Below, piece after piece: positions 13,181-25,450 of a DNA stretch of 64,000 nucleotides. Each line of letters begins with the position of its first letter. The stretch's first letter is position 1. Both the position numbers and the translations under genes were made by a program. Source of the stretch: Morella rubra (taxonomy: Eukaryota; Streptophyta; Magnoliopsida; Fagales; Myricaceae); contig CM025856.1 in assembly GCA_003952965.2 (NCBI GenBank), positions 4,618,517 through 4,682,516 on the forward strand, in the 5' to 3' direction. The notes below the pieces were generated by a model. It searched no databases and was not told the origin of the DNA. It worked only from the letters and a program-made list of their open reading frames with translations.

Positions 13181-16100
13181 CCCTATATGTATTTTATTTC
13201 AGTCTATCTATTCCTATCTTAGATCAGCCTCGGCTTCCCCAATTTACCCCCCTCTCCTTTTTGTCTCAACCTCATACTCTGTATAATTGCTCCCTGCCGA
13301 TATACTGGCATAAATAGAGCTGTATTGCTACGTAGTAAACAATTACACTACTTAATTAATTACAAAGCATGCCAAATATTTTTCGAAGAGCAATTTGGCC
13401 AAAGAAAGCATCATGTCATGTACTCGCCAATTCGTTGATCCCAGGCCACCTTAGCTCCCACCAAACTCACACCAATTCTTTTTTCTAGATCTTGTGTATG
13501 ATTCGCTCTTCATCCGTTGTGTTGAGTCGTGCTCGGGCAGTTCTGCGTGACATTCCACCACTGTCCATTACCCGACACCCAACCTCACCTTTCCATGTGT
13601 CTAGGGTAGGTGTTTTTGTGTTTCGCCTTGACGAATGCCTCATTTACTAGACCGACTAGCGCTCCTCTCCATGCATTTTCCCAATTGTCCTGCCACGTTC
13701 CCTCCCCGAAAACAAAATTTGACCCTTTAAGAAAACAACCGTATTCTCTTATTTGTTTCAATCATTTTCTCCCTTGACCCATTTCCCCGCTAATAAAAAT
13801 CAAAGACCATTTTTTGCTAACCAGGAAAAGGTTTTCCGTACGCCTTAACTAAGCCCCACGCAGGCTCACACCCCATCTCCCTTGACAACCCCAGCATCCT
13901 CGATTGCCATGCCGCGCTAAAAACACCATTTTTGACTCAATGAGCTTAACGACCGCTACAACCCCCCATGGCGGCCTCGACACCCCCCCATGCTTGCGTG
14001 GTGCCCACGGTCCCTTACAGCCCCCTTAGCGTGGCCCTCACACCCCAAAGCATGTGTAAAGCGTTCCCACGGTTCCCTTGACACCCCACAATGAACGTAC
14101 TCACACCCTCCCATACCCGCACACCTCTTGTTGCTCACGCGGCTCCCTTACAGTCATACATGCGACCCTGTGAAGTGGTCCCCCCATTGTGCCTCGACAC
14201 CCCCAATGCTACCTTTCCCCACGGGTCCCTTCACATCCCCTTCGACACCTCCCACAGTTGCAAGGCCTTATAACGTCCAACACTTCGCAGCCTTTACACA
14301 GCCCATTGCAATGCCTAACACCGCCCAACTCGTGCACTACAAAGCACCCTCCCGCATGAACCATCTGCTTCCCCAGCAATCCTTTTTCCCGACGTTGCCC
14401 CCCCAGTTCAAACTCTAATAAAAATCTACCGCTAACCTTGCCATAGGCAAACGCAAAAGTACCACGCAAAAAAAAAACACCATTACCTAAAAAATTTTCA
14501 TAACTAAAACAATTGGAATAGGATGGTCCCGAACCGTCTTTCCACTATTCCCTCCTATTCTGAAATGTTGTAGTTATTTTTTCTTCTTTCCCCATTTAAA
14601 ATAATTATTAATAAAAAATACCATATTTTTGCTCCAGAAAATATTACTCTGTATCCTACCCCCTCAGGAGCTAAATCCTCATTTTGTCACGCTTATACAT
14701 TCCCTCACCACCTTCCTAACAAATTTTCCATGGACCAACGACCTCCAAAATAGGATTCCTCAATCCTAAAAAAAGCCCTTATTGTTTCCTGAACATTAGT
14801 GTAGATTTTTCCTGTTTCCAATGGAATTATACTCCTAAAACTCCTCTTAGGAGGCACGCCCAAGTCCAACCAACATGCGTTTCACACCCACCTGCCATTC
14901 CCCCTTCCCACATTTGCTATGGCTGCGTACATGCACTTCTAAGCCTGCCTGCCACCCATACCTCGACAACACGCATCATTGCGGATTATTTATGCAACCA
15001 CCACGCCATCCGGCGAATTGTTTCATGTTTCGTGTACTTGCGGCAGGTTCTCCGCATTTTTCTACTCTCCCTCCCCGTGGATTGCTTCTGGGAATCGATG
15101 CTTCTACACTCTACCCAACTTCTCGTCACAATTTTTACACGCGTATCGGTTTAGTTCAACCCATCCCTCTTGGCAAAGTAAATTGTTCACACCTTTGTAT
15201 GCCCAGCATCAATTATCTACCCAGTGTAGATAACTTCCCTACTGCACTGATCAATCCCTCCCATGTGTAAGTGACCTAGCTTGAACCGCAATTTGGTTAC
15301 AGACTCAACCATAATTTTGGCAACCCTTCTCTCATAATCCCTACTATGCTCGTTCCCACAAATTCTTCTGGGGTTGTTCACCCAATGCTACATGCGGAGT
15401 CCAGAGCTGTTCATAGCCGTAGGTGCTTTGCTAGCCCATGTGGGCTGGTCTTTCCTACGTATATTTGCTGAACTCATAGGACGAGCCTCTGGCTAGGATG
15501 TTAGCATGTTGCCTACGAACGCTAGTGCCTGACTGTAGCGCTCAAGCAATGATGATATGTTGTGCATGACCGACTCGATATAACCCGAGTTTAACTGTCT
15601 TTACGTGGAATGACACCCCCCCTATGTATGCTTCATGGGATATTAATACACCCGTATTTTCCTCTATTTGCTTAATTTTCGTTTCTCTACCTCTAGCTGT
15701 GCCCTATTTTTGCTCCATTTGAATTCATCCACCACGCCTAGCTTTAGGTTTTCCTTCTAGCGGCTTTGTTTTTGCTATATGTTTCGTTTACATTGTAACC
15801 CCAAGTATTTTGCTTGTTAAACATAAGCGCATATTTGTTATCTGTTGTAATATCTTTGTTAGGCTCCGAGGGACTTGCCATCATAGACTACATCCGAGTC
15901 TTTGGTTCCCCCCATATACTCTGCCCAACGTGCATTAGCACACAATTGGCATCAGACAAGGTCCCTTGTTTGTACTATCCGACAGACCCTAGTAATTCGA
16001 CTCGAATTTCGGCACTACTCCTTAGCCCCACTCTCGCTTTCCAGGCTCTTTTGGATTTGCGTGCAAAGAAGACCCATTCAAACAGCTCACTTCATTCCTG

Positions 16101-16424
16101 GTCCTGACCACCTTTCGATAGGGCGTTCTTAAATCACACGCAACCATTCTGAGTATGTTACCTTGACTCCCCGTAATGTGTATGCGAAACAAGTAATTGC
16201 GATGTTGTTCTTCGTCCCCTGATTTGCCACAAAAAACGTTTCACACACGACGACAATTTATCTTTTCTCCTTGCTTTTTTGGTCATCATTCCATATTCTT
16301 AACATCTTTCTAGCAGTCTGAACACAAATATTGCATATCCACAAGCGCACCGAAAGTAGTGGAATCTCCCAAGGGTTATAAATTGAGTGCCAACACCGGT
16401 AGCATTTCAATTGATTACGAATTC
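13181..16424 (+). other. rDNA intergenic spacer and 5' ETS, second copy
   Basis: This is bounded by the 3' end of 26S and the start of the next 18S. Composition and order match the first spacer: a C-rich, G-poor first half with subrepeats and a T-rich later half before 18S. The similarity to the first spacer at the base level is blurred by indels. No coding gene is supported; the frames of 60-131 codons are chance frames in C-rich DNA. Confidence 0.7.
13865..14260 (+). repeat. IGS subrepeats, second copy
   Basis: At least seven degenerate copies of a unit built on a c-c-ttgacaccccc-atg core recur (near 13,883, 13,960, 13,979, 14,012, 14,079, 14,191 and 14,228). They often carry a ggtccctta or gtggtgcccac segment between them. 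Spacing is about 35-70 bases. They mirror the array at 2,985-3,870. Confidence 0.6.
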
Positions 16425-18575
16425 CACCTGGGTTCATTGTCCTGACGCTAACTATTTAGCATATGTTACTGATCTCCAAAAATAAGCCAGACAGAATTAT
16501 ACCACTAACAGACTGTAATGCGGCAATCGCTCAAGTAAATAAATAGGATTTATTATATTTGATATCGTCTGAGCCCGGATTGACCGTCTAGTTAATTATC
16601 AATCAAGAAAACTAATTATCGCCTGCAAAAAACCCATGACTAGTTCAGAAAATAATGATGCATATTAGGGTAATAAGGGGTCGACGCGAGCATCTTGCAC
16701 ACGTATTCTTAACTGATACTTCCATTTTAAACACACTATCGCTAATCATTATCTTCGTGCCAACGACATCATTCAAAATTTCTGGTCTTCCTATCAACTG
16801 TCATTTAGAATAGAAGGCCTACAAGGTTACGCTGACGGAGACTCTCCCAGTTTCGATTCCGAAAGAATCCATCGAAAACAATACCATCATCCTAAGTAAT
16901 CAAGTGACAAGAGTGCAGCTATCCCCTGAAACCCAAAAATCCCAATCGCATAAACACGTCATAGCTAGACAAAATAACATTAACAAACCTACCTAATTCT
17001 TTGAAAACGGAGCTTTTTAAGAAAAGAAAATACAAATCTTTAAATCCCTTAACAGAAGTGCCATTAGGCAAGGTCTGGCCATTCCTAACATCCCCAAGTA
17101 CTCAAGCTGAATGCCAACAGTACCTCATGGGTATATTCCACTCCAATAGTCGCATTATATGTTAAGTTTTGCTTCATTAAAAAGCTCGTAGTTGATCTTG
17201 ATTGGCAGTGACCGTCCGTCCAAATCAACTTGTGCTTGTTGCACCGATTAAACTCGGGTCTCCTATCTACTCATCGATAACGCTTCCGCCCAATAACTAG
17301 CCGATGGTCAGCCTCCAATGCCTGTATATCTTTAATAAAAAATAGCAATAACAAAAGACATATCCACTCAACTGTAATACATTATCATTATTACATTCAT
17401 CAGATTTCGTCCTCTGTGCCTCGGATCGATGAAGTACATCATTGATAAAAAGAAGGATTAAAACAACCGGGCATCATATTCATAGTCAGATTTAAATCTT
17501 GATTTTATTTGAATAGAACAAAATCATACCACCACTCAGAAAGCATTTAAACCAAGATTTATTTCAAAATATCAAAGAAAAAACAAATTGCAACAGTCTG
17601 GACTCATAGTACGATTCCATATAACCATTACCTAATCGTCATCACATATCAGACCAAGAACAAGATCAAGAGCGTTATTGTATATAGTTAACGTCCGCCT
17701 GACCCTTATATCACAAACAAGCTTTATGTGCTCCGGGGGGTCAAGATATCCAAAAGCCAAGCATGAAGACTTAAAAAGTATGATTATGACGTTTTTTATT
17801 GAAAAAGGGCACCACCAAGTGAGCCGCGCTAATTTGACTCAAACGGGGTAAGCATAAAATCTTACCATCCAACATTATTAAATTACAGACGCCATATCTT
17901 TCTTTCTTGCCATCTCCATTGTCTTTGAGAGTGTCATTTCCTTCAGAATTAAGCCTCCAAAAAACGATTTCTGCTTTATTGCTACATGTAACAATAAAGA
18001 CACTCAGTCTGGACTAATACTATCGAAAACGACCTCCGCCCACTTGCTTAGAGACTTTATGAGCTGCTACAAGAAGTTTGACGCCAACAAACAGGTCTAT
18101 CCCTTAAAATGTTTTCTGGCTTCTTTCGATAACGCAGCCTACCCCTACATGTATCAACGAGTATAGACCGTTGCCCACCATGCCGCTGCCATAATCTTGA
18201 ACTAATTGCTCTAATCATGGCAATGTGGACTAATTCGAAAGCAATTGTGGTCTGTTATTAAACGAGGATAATCTTAGAACGCATTCATCAGCTCCTATCA
18301 TACGTCCCGCTCCCTTGTACACAGGCCGGAATATCGCCAAGAAGATTGATACGTCGACATCTCTTATGAAGCCTATACCATTTTATGTAGATTAAAGATC
18401 AAACGACTACAGTTTGAGAATTCTTGAATAAGTTCGTTCAATCGAGTCGATAACAATCGGTTAACAAGTTCCCACGTACATCCATCTGTCAAAACGTTTG
18501 GAGAATCCACAACCTTATTCATTCTAGAGGAAGAAACTACAAGGTTTCCTAGTTAACCGACTAAAATAATCATTA
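16425..18575 (+). rRNA. 18S rRNA gene (error-rich), second unit
   Basis: The 5' end near 16,428 carries a distorted CTGGTTGATCCTGCCAG, then tagcatatgttactgatctc for TAGTCATATGCTTGTCTC. Near 17,157-17,225 the highly conserved region around cattaaaaagctcgtagttg is almost intact. The 3' end near 18,529-18,575 reads aactacaaggtttcctagtt before a damaged GGATCATT. Length is about 2.15 kb. ITS1 follows to about 18,936. Confidence 0.85.
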
Positions 18576-18936
18576 TCTCCCGAACTCCTATTCCCAGATA
18601 CAGTAACCACCCAGCCCCGCGAACATTAATTACAAGCTGACAGAGCTTATCAAAGAATCTAACCATCTTCCCAAACCTTGACACATCTTTTGCCTCCCCT
18701 TCGACAAACCACACGACGGCACCCCAACCGAACAAAACCCCCCGACTCCCACTAGTTAGACTTTCAACAAACAGAGCCTCGCAAAGGAAAAAAAAACAGT
18801 AAATAACACCATCGTCAAAAAATAATGGGTAAACAGGAAGTTAACCTGACATTACCGTTGTATCTTTCCAATCCCCAAACAGGTTGTTATTGCTCCCTTG
18901 GCGATCTTATGTCCGACTTGACTATTTCCGTTATAC

Positions 18937-19104
18937 CATAAACGTCAACTCTCAGCAACAAATTCATCCTCTCGCATACATTAAGAACGTAGCGGAAATC
19001 ATACTGTGTGAATCAGGAACATCTCCAGCGAATCACAGAGGTTTGAACGCAATCACCCAAAGCCGTTTGACCATCACGCTGCCCTATGGAGATAATAGTC
19101 ACGC
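18937..19104 (+). rRNA. 5.8S rRNA gene (error-rich), second unit
   Basis: This is one of the clearest rRNA matches in the window. It runs from an AACGACTCTCGGCAAC start (18,938) through attaagaacgtagcggaaat, tgtgtgaatc and gtttgaacgcaa, to gtcacgc near 19,104. The next bases, aaatcttgccccaaacccc, match the start of plant ITS2 (ATCGTTGCCCC). Differences from the standard gene include both substitutions and single-base indels. Confidence 0.87.
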
Positions 19105-19350
19105 AAATCTTGCCCCAAACCCCACCAAAATACAGGCCTCCAACGAGATATCTGGAGACAAATATCGTAGTGCACACATGCCCCGTGAGCATTCTCCGTT
19201 ATGCTTCTTAAATACGAAAATGTCTCCACTCAAGATCCCATACGAAACAAAATCTATGAAATGTTATAAATCCCCTCGCCCTCGCGTGCCTCGTCTCTCT
19301 ATGTGCGCTCTGTGACCCTGTCGTGTCGTGCAAGCGACACTTCTATCGCG

Positions 19351-20595
19351 ACCCCAGGTCAGGCGGTACTACCCGCTGAGTTTAAGCATAACAATAAGCG
19401 GAGGAAAAGAAACATACAAGGATTCCCCTAGTAACGCACGAACCGAAGCCCACTAAATCGGGCCTTGCGTCTAATTGTAAGTTTTGAGAAGCCCCTCACC
19501 GGACCGACCCAATCCCCTAAGGCGCAAGAGTGAGACTCGCGATGGCCCCGACTCTTCGCACCAAAAACGAAGCCGTCACGGGACCGTCAGTGTTGAATGC
19601 AGCCCACAATCGCGATAGATAAAAGTTCCAAAGGTCGCAAAAGAATAAAAATAATGCCGAGAAGACAATACGCAAACAAAGTACGCTTATTAAAAAAATG
19701 ACCTAAAAACTATTACATAAAAGACTCAAACTAGAAATGCTTAGATAATGATTTCGGAGAACGATGGCCGGTCATTCAAGCTCCCGGCCCAGTTAACAGG
19801 TTGATATCGTCCCTATTCACCGGTCTCATATCCCCTTTGCCTATCGAATTTTTTTTCCATATGGATCCAACTTCCCACCCCCATCCCGCTTTAGCACCCT
19901 TGAAACGCCTATACAAATGCATTGCCAGGTCCCCTATCTAAACTAAATAAAAAGGTAGCAACATCGCTCCTAATAACAAGGCTGACTCTCCATACTGCAT
20001 GTAGCCTTCACTTTGTTTGCAGCGCAGCGCGTGCCCCATAACAGCGCCCGTCCTTGACATACTATCTCGTACCAAGATTTCCTGCTACATATTGCAGCAA
20101 CGGGACTAAGTAAACCGTAAAGCTCAACGAATCTAATTCAGCATCCCACCTAGCGGATGACTACCAAACAAAGACAAACCACGACCTTGATTCTCTTAAA
20201 GTGTTCATAGACCAACCTAGCACCCGAAAATGAGGTAACAGCCTGACGCAACCAGGAGAAAACTCTGTGAACCCGCGGATGCGAAATCTGACGCAAATCG
20301 TTCTTCTACTTCGCAATAAATTTAACGAAATCTAAATCCACCAATCTAAGTTCCTCTTCCCAATTTCCCTCAATACTACCCAACTCGAATCTACGAGAAA
20401 CCAATATTAGACATCCGCAACGCCCCGACCTATTCTTCAAACTTAAATAGGATAACGCCCGCTTGTTAAGCCCAGCCAAGAATCGAAAAACATCCATTAT
20501 TGATTCATAAGCATATTATTCACTGGCGATCGCGAATTAATACCCAGACCCTGTTACTCATGCCAAATGCCCAACCCTAAAACCCCAAAAATTTT
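19351..20595 (+). rRNA. 26S rRNA gene, 5' part, cut by the assembly gap
   Basis: The 5' end is well preserved: gcgaccccaggtcaggcgg near 19,350, then cccgctgagtttaagcat, aataagcggaggaaaagaaac and aaggattcccctagtaacg. After about 200 bases the match weakens with many G-to-A changes and indels, for example gaatgcagcccacaatcg near 19,598 for GAATGCAGCCCCAATCGG. The gene is cut at 20,595 by Ns, so the rest is missing from the assembly. Confidence 0.85.
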
Positions 20596-21595
20596 NNNNN
20601 NNNNNNNNNNNNNNNNNNNNNNNNNNNNNNNNNNNNNNNNNNNNNNNNNNNNNNNNNNNNNNNNNNNNNNNNNNNNNNNNNNNNNNNNNNNNNNNNNNNN
20701 NNNNNNNNNNNNNNNNNNNNNNNNNNNNNNNNNNNNNNNNNNNNNNNNNNNNNNNNNNNNNNNNNNNNNNNNNNNNNNNNNNNNNNNNNNNNNNNNNNNN
20801 NNNNNNNNNNNNNNNNNNNNNNNNNNNNNNNNNNNNNNNNNNNNNNNNNNNNNNNNNNNNNNNNNNNNNNNNNNNNNNNNNNNNNNNNNNNNNNNNNNNN
20901 NNNNNNNNNNNNNNNNNNNNNNNNNNNNNNNNNNNNNNNNNNNNNNNNNNNNNNNNNNNNNNNNNNNNNNNNNNNNNNNNNNNNNNNNNNNNNNNNNNNN
21001 NNNNNNNNNNNNNNNNNNNNNNNNNNNNNNNNNNNNNNNNNNNNNNNNNNNNNNNNNNNNNNNNNNNNNNNNNNNNNNNNNNNNNNNNNNNNNNNNNNNN
21101 NNNNNNNNNNNNNNNNNNNNNNNNNNNNNNNNNNNNNNNNNNNNNNNNNNNNNNNNNNNNNNNNNNNNNNNNNNNNNNNNNNNNNNNNNNNNNNNNNNNN
21201 NNNNNNNNNNNNNNNNNNNNNNNNNNNNNNNNNNNNNNNNNNNNNNNNNNNNNNNNNNNNNNNNNNNNNNNNNNNNNNNNNNNNNNNNNNNNNNNNNNNN
21301 NNNNNNNNNNNNNNNNNNNNNNNNNNNNNNNNNNNNNNNNNNNNNNNNNNNNNNNNNNNNNNNNNNNNNNNNNNNNNNNNNNNNNNNNNNNNNNNNNNNN
21401 NNNNNNNNNNNNNNNNNNNNNNNNNNNNNNNNNNNNNNNNNNNNNNNNNNNNNNNNNNNNNNNNNNNNNNNNNNNNNNNNNNNNNNNNNNNNNNNNNNNN
21501 NNNNNNNNNNNNNNNNNNNNNNNNNNNNNNNNNNNNNNNNNNNNNNNNNNNNNNNNNNNNNNNNNNNNNNNNNNNNNNNNNNNNNNNNNNNNNNN
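20596..21595. other. Assembly gap, exactly 1,000 Ns
   Basis: One thousand consecutive Ns is a placeholder, so the true distance between the rDNA contig and the gene-bearing contig is unknown. Open frames crossing it are meaningless. Confidence 0.98.
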
Positions 21596-23000
21596 AAATA
21601 CAATGGATCATGGAAAAAGCACATTGGCGTTTCACACCTAAGCTTAGAAAATAATTAATATTCATTGAAAAATTCTATAGGAGTTGTTTATATGTCAAAA
21701 CACAATCTTTAAAATTTATTGTCTAAATTGAATGTTTGAATTTAGAGAAAAATAAACATAATATTTTACAACATTTTATATTGTCTATATTAATTATTAA
21801 AATAAGTTGAATAGGTGAAGTTGTAAAAAAACAGCCACACAAGAGATGATAAAAAATTTCATGATATTGCTTCTTTTTTTTTTATTGGAAAAAATGATGA
21901 TTATATCCAAAACAGGCCAGATTCTGAAACAAAATTTAAAGGATCAAACGAAAGAAAAATAACATTGCAGGACACTCAGAGCCAAAATAAAGGACCTAAG
22001 GTAACAAAAAATACAATTTTTAAACTAACAATAAAAACAACAACTCTAAAATCTAATATTAGTTGAAATTCAGCTTATCAAGACGAAAAATTATCTCTCA
22101 TACCATGCGGTAAAACATCAAAACTCATACATTGAATCTGCTGTCCACTAACAAATTACATAACCTGATAAACTACACTGCTACCAAAGTTGACATTTCT
22201 TCCTAATAATGACCATTAAGTTACAAATACTAATTTAATAATACCCATTTTACTAAATGTTTATATGTAAAGTTTACTTATTTCAAATTTGATTCCAACC
22301 TCCTTTCTTGACAAAAAAATGAAAGGAGAAAGAGCTGAAAACAATAGCTCGAATCTTTTGTCCTAACCCTTAATTCCCTTCTCTTCCCAATTTTTCAACT
22401 CAGCATCATTGGCATATTAACCGACATTGCTGTCCTTTTGATTAGTTGGTTAATTATCCATTTATTCAAACGGCAACACTCCATAGTGCTCTAAGTGTGA
22501 AAGTCAGATTCTAGAAGGCTTTGATTTCTCCACTAATTTTTTTTTCAATGTTAAGGGTCAGATTCTAGAAGCGAAGACCAAGTAGATAGTGTCATTTGTA
22601 TCAAAAAATTCTACCACTCGGACCATTTCAACTATAGCTATAGGAGGCTCAGCCAAGAAAACAAGCAAAAAGAAAAATATAGCTATATTATCATTTTATT
22701 TTTACAGGACTTTCGGATTTTTGTGACCGTTTTTTTTTTTTTTATAAGTGATTTTTGTGACCAATTGATTGTAGTGAATTTATGGTTAATTTTTGTTGAG
22801 ATCATCAAGTTTTGAGAGATACGCGTTTAATAAGTGGCCTACGCTGTGCTGTGCTTACTGATTTTAGTTTTAAAATCACAATTCTTATAGCCGATGGCCC
22901 TTTTTCTTTATCATATTTTTTCAAATCCTGAATGGCATTAGTGTAAATAGCCGCTAAACTAGTCCTCATATTCCCTTTCTGCTGCATATAAGTCCCTGCG
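21596..23000. other. AT-rich spacer upstream of the RALF gene
   Basis: No gene, RNA or clear repeat was seen. The sequence is strongly AT-rich with poly-A and poly-T runs. A TATA-like catataag at 22,985-22,992 lies about 210 bases before the RALF start codon and could be its promoter core. Confidence 0.5.
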
Positions 23001-23197
23001 ATGCCAAAATCCCTCAGCGTCTAGTCGTTCGTAAGCTTAGTTTGAGAAGAACGAAGAAAACAAATAGCGCAGCAACAGGGAGAAAGATCCACAAGAAAGC
23101 GAGAAAGAGAAGAGACGAGAAAGATAGAAAGCGACCGGAAGCTAATAGAAAGCCCAGAGACACAGATAACAAGAGAGGGAGAGAGATTACGTATACA

Positions 23198-23551
23198 ATG
23201 GCCAGCTTCTTCTATTCTTCAGCCGTTGTTGCGATCTGTGCATTGGTCTTAGTTCTCAGCTCGTTATCCGCCGTCCATGCTGGTGGGTCGAGCCACCAAC
23301 TGGGCTGGATACCGTCCACATCACCGTGCAAGGGCTCCGTGGCGGAGTGCTTGTCCGGGGAAGAGTTCGAGCTGGACTCAGAGATCAACCGGCGCATACT
23401 GGCCACCAGCAGCTACATCAGCTACGGTGCTCTGCAGAGGAACACCGTCCCCTGCTCTCGGCGTGGGGCCTCCTACTACAACTGCCAGGCTGGCGCTCAG
23501 TCCAACCCCTATAGCCGCGGCTGCAGTGCTATTACAAGGTGCAGGGGTTGA
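23198..23551 (+). CDS. Rapid alkalinization factor (RALF) peptide precursor, RALF22/33-like
   Basis: A secreted cysteine-rich peptide hormone precursor of 117 residues in one exon. RALFs act in the apoplast on FERONIA-type receptor kinases and LRX cell-wall proteins, raising apoplastic pH and restraining growth. Visible parts in order: a signal peptide (about residues 1-28, ending SAVHA); an acidic propeptide; the subtilase (S1P) site RRIL at 65-68; a mature peptide of about 49 residues starting ATSSYISY, with the YISY receptor motif at 73-76; and four cysteines at 86, 96, 109 and 115. An in-frame Met 52 codons upstream exists, but that extension is a basic, low-complexity read of a GA-rich leader and would hide the signal peptide, so the start at 23,198 is preferred. 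By position next to an LDAP gene it matches Arabidopsis RALFL22 (At3g05490). Confidence 0.93.
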   Translation: MASFFYSSAVVAICALVLVLSSLSAVHAGGSSHQLGWIPSTSPCKGSVAECLSGEEFELDSEINRRILATSSYISYGALQRNTVPCSRRGASYYNCQAGAQSNPYSRGCSAITRCRG

Positions 23552-23780
23552 TTTCTTTTTCCTTTTCTTCTTTTGATTTTTTTTTTGAATTTTTTGACTA
23601 TGGTGTTTGATTGTTATACATGAAGAAAACGAGAGAGAGACAGAGTGGTAGCGATGGGTCCTTGTTGTTGTTATTGTTAGTCTTCATGGAAATACTGTCG
23701 TTGTGGTTATATTTGGATGTCTCTGTACACTATTATGTTTATTACTAGTATCATCTTCCCATAGATTTTATCTATATTTT

Positions 23781-23815
23781 CTTCTTCTTCTTCTTCTTCT
23801 TCTTCTTCTTCTTCT
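23781..23815 (+). repeat. (CTT)n microsatellite
   Basis: A perfect run of about 11-12 CTT units in the presumed 3' flank of the RALF gene. On the minus strand it encodes only a meaningless poly-Glu frame. Confidence 0.95.
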
Positions 23816-25205
23816 GTTTTCCAGACTTCTGTGCTACTGGTTAACGGCCACTTTTGTTGTTTTATGACATTTTTTGCTTCATTGATTTGGTGATATAGGA
23901 AGAAAGATCTGTGCTTTAGCTGGTTCAAGTACTGGTCTTTCTGCTCTATTGTTTCCTAATGTTATCTGATAGTTCTGCTTGGTTCAGTGACAGCATTATT
24001 GCAATTATTTGTGTGTACTGTTTAGTGCATGCTTGCAAGTACAGTTCGTAAATGTCTCGCGATTAGTGTTCATAGTGAAGTCGATTGTAGGGTCGTGTAT
24101 TAAGGAAGTCAAATCATTCATTGACAGAAGTCTCTCGAGAAAAATTCATAAAACAATTTTTTGTTAGGAAAAAAGAGAATTCAAGCATTTTCTATGACGA
24201 AAATGATATTGATGGATGCTGAGATCACAGAAAGCTGGTGCGGCAATAAATTCTAGCTTACTCCAAACTTTCGTTTTTAATTTAGTTTTCCTTCCATCAT
24301 CTGTTCCAACTTATGTTATTCTTCTTGGTTCTCATCCTTGTAGCCTCTGTTAGAAACTTTTGAATTTTCCTTTTCTTCCTAATGCGTGATTTCTGCCTGA
24401 CGGTTTGGATTTCTCTAAGGGGAGTAGTGTCCACTGTAGTTTTGCTAGTCACGAAAGAGCCTTATTTCAATTTGAAATGCTATAGCTTCCCTTTTTCTTT
24501 TTCTTTTTCCCCCCCTTTTTGACGAAAAGGGTGAGCAAAAAAACCAGTGGGGGGAGCCAGGGAGGGAATGAAAGGTAGAAATGAGAAGAAAAATAAAGCA
24601 ACAGGAAAAGTGGCTACGGGGGAAAGGAGAATTGTTAGTCTTTGTGACTGAAGGCTATAGGAACTTGCAAAAGCTGTATCATCAGTGCCTTTTTTGGAGC
24701 AAGAATGTTATTGGGCGCTCTAAAGAGAAACGAGTCCCATTGGGTTCTGTTTGGTACACCAGAAAGAAAATTAGAGACCCTGTTGTGAAATCATGGAATG
24801 AAATTCGGATCTCTTGAGAAAAAGATACCCTAAAGGAGGAGATAGAATGGAAATCTTTTTGAGTGTCGGCCAAGATAAACATTGAGAATTTGGATGGGGT
24901 AGTTTCTGATCATGAATGGATTCAATGTTTTTAGTACGAGTGGTAATTTTGCTAGGCCAATACTCCATATAGGGGACCTAACTCTGTCTTTTGTACCTGT
25001 CTGGAGCACATAGAAGTCAATAATTCAGTGGACTACAGGGAACAAGGGATCTGAAAGGGGACCTAACACAAGGAAGCAAGCAAGAAAGTAAAAGGAATGA
25101 GTTGGCCTCCACCTATTGAATCAATCGTGTAGGCCATTGAAGGTCCATAGTACCCATCCACCCACCACACAATTTATATTATATAATCCAACGGGCAGGA
25201 CTGCA

Positions 25206-25450
25206 TCTTTTGGTGATAATTTGAAACTTGTGGCATCTTTAAGTCTTTCACGTGAAGTGTATGATTGAACCACTCAAAATTTATTGCCCAGTTGCCAATG
25301 GCATGAGGTCTCAAAAGAAGATGCTTTCAATTTAAACCGAATCTCAATTTCTTTAATACTTGTTTGGTGCACGTTGGGTTGTTATTGCCGGGTCCTAAAC
25401 ATCCTGACACACCGCCAGATAGGAATCGAATCGCGGTCCCCTTTGAGAAA
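25206..25450 (+). repeat. Diverged direct repeat, copy A
   Basis: It pairs with 26,055-26,285. Shared anchors in order are tcttt-acgtgaagtg-atgattgaac (near 25,243), ctcaaaatt, caatggcatgaggtctcaa-aagatg, aaccgaatctcaa and the closing aatcg-ggtccc. The two copies differ at many sites, so the duplication is old or both are members of one dispersed family. Confidence 0.6.

Noticed and set aside
13865-14260. Regularly spaced repeats considered as a CRISPR-like array
   Set aside because: The sequence is eukaryotic rDNA spacer, the spacing is irregular, and there are no cas genes.
13956-15270. Frames of 60-131 codons on both strands
   Set aside because: Second rDNA spacer, same reasoning as the first.
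18884-19315. A 143-codon frame on the + strand
   Set aside because: It overlaps 5.8S and ITS2 exactly; it is a chance frame in rDNA.
745-20595. The divergent 20-kb region considered as an undescribed system
   Set aside because: Landmarks of 18S, 5.8S and 26S in correct order explain it as noisy rDNA.
20554-21665. Open frames of 356-363 codons across the gap on both strands
   Set aside because: They consist almost entirely of Ns translated as unknown residues.
23042-23197. N-terminal extension of the RALF frame by 52 codons
   Set aside because: It is a GA-rich leader giving only Lys/Arg/Glu, and would bury the signal peptide.
23707-23928. Minus-strand frame with a run of Glu
   Set aside because: It is a translation of the CTT microsatellite.
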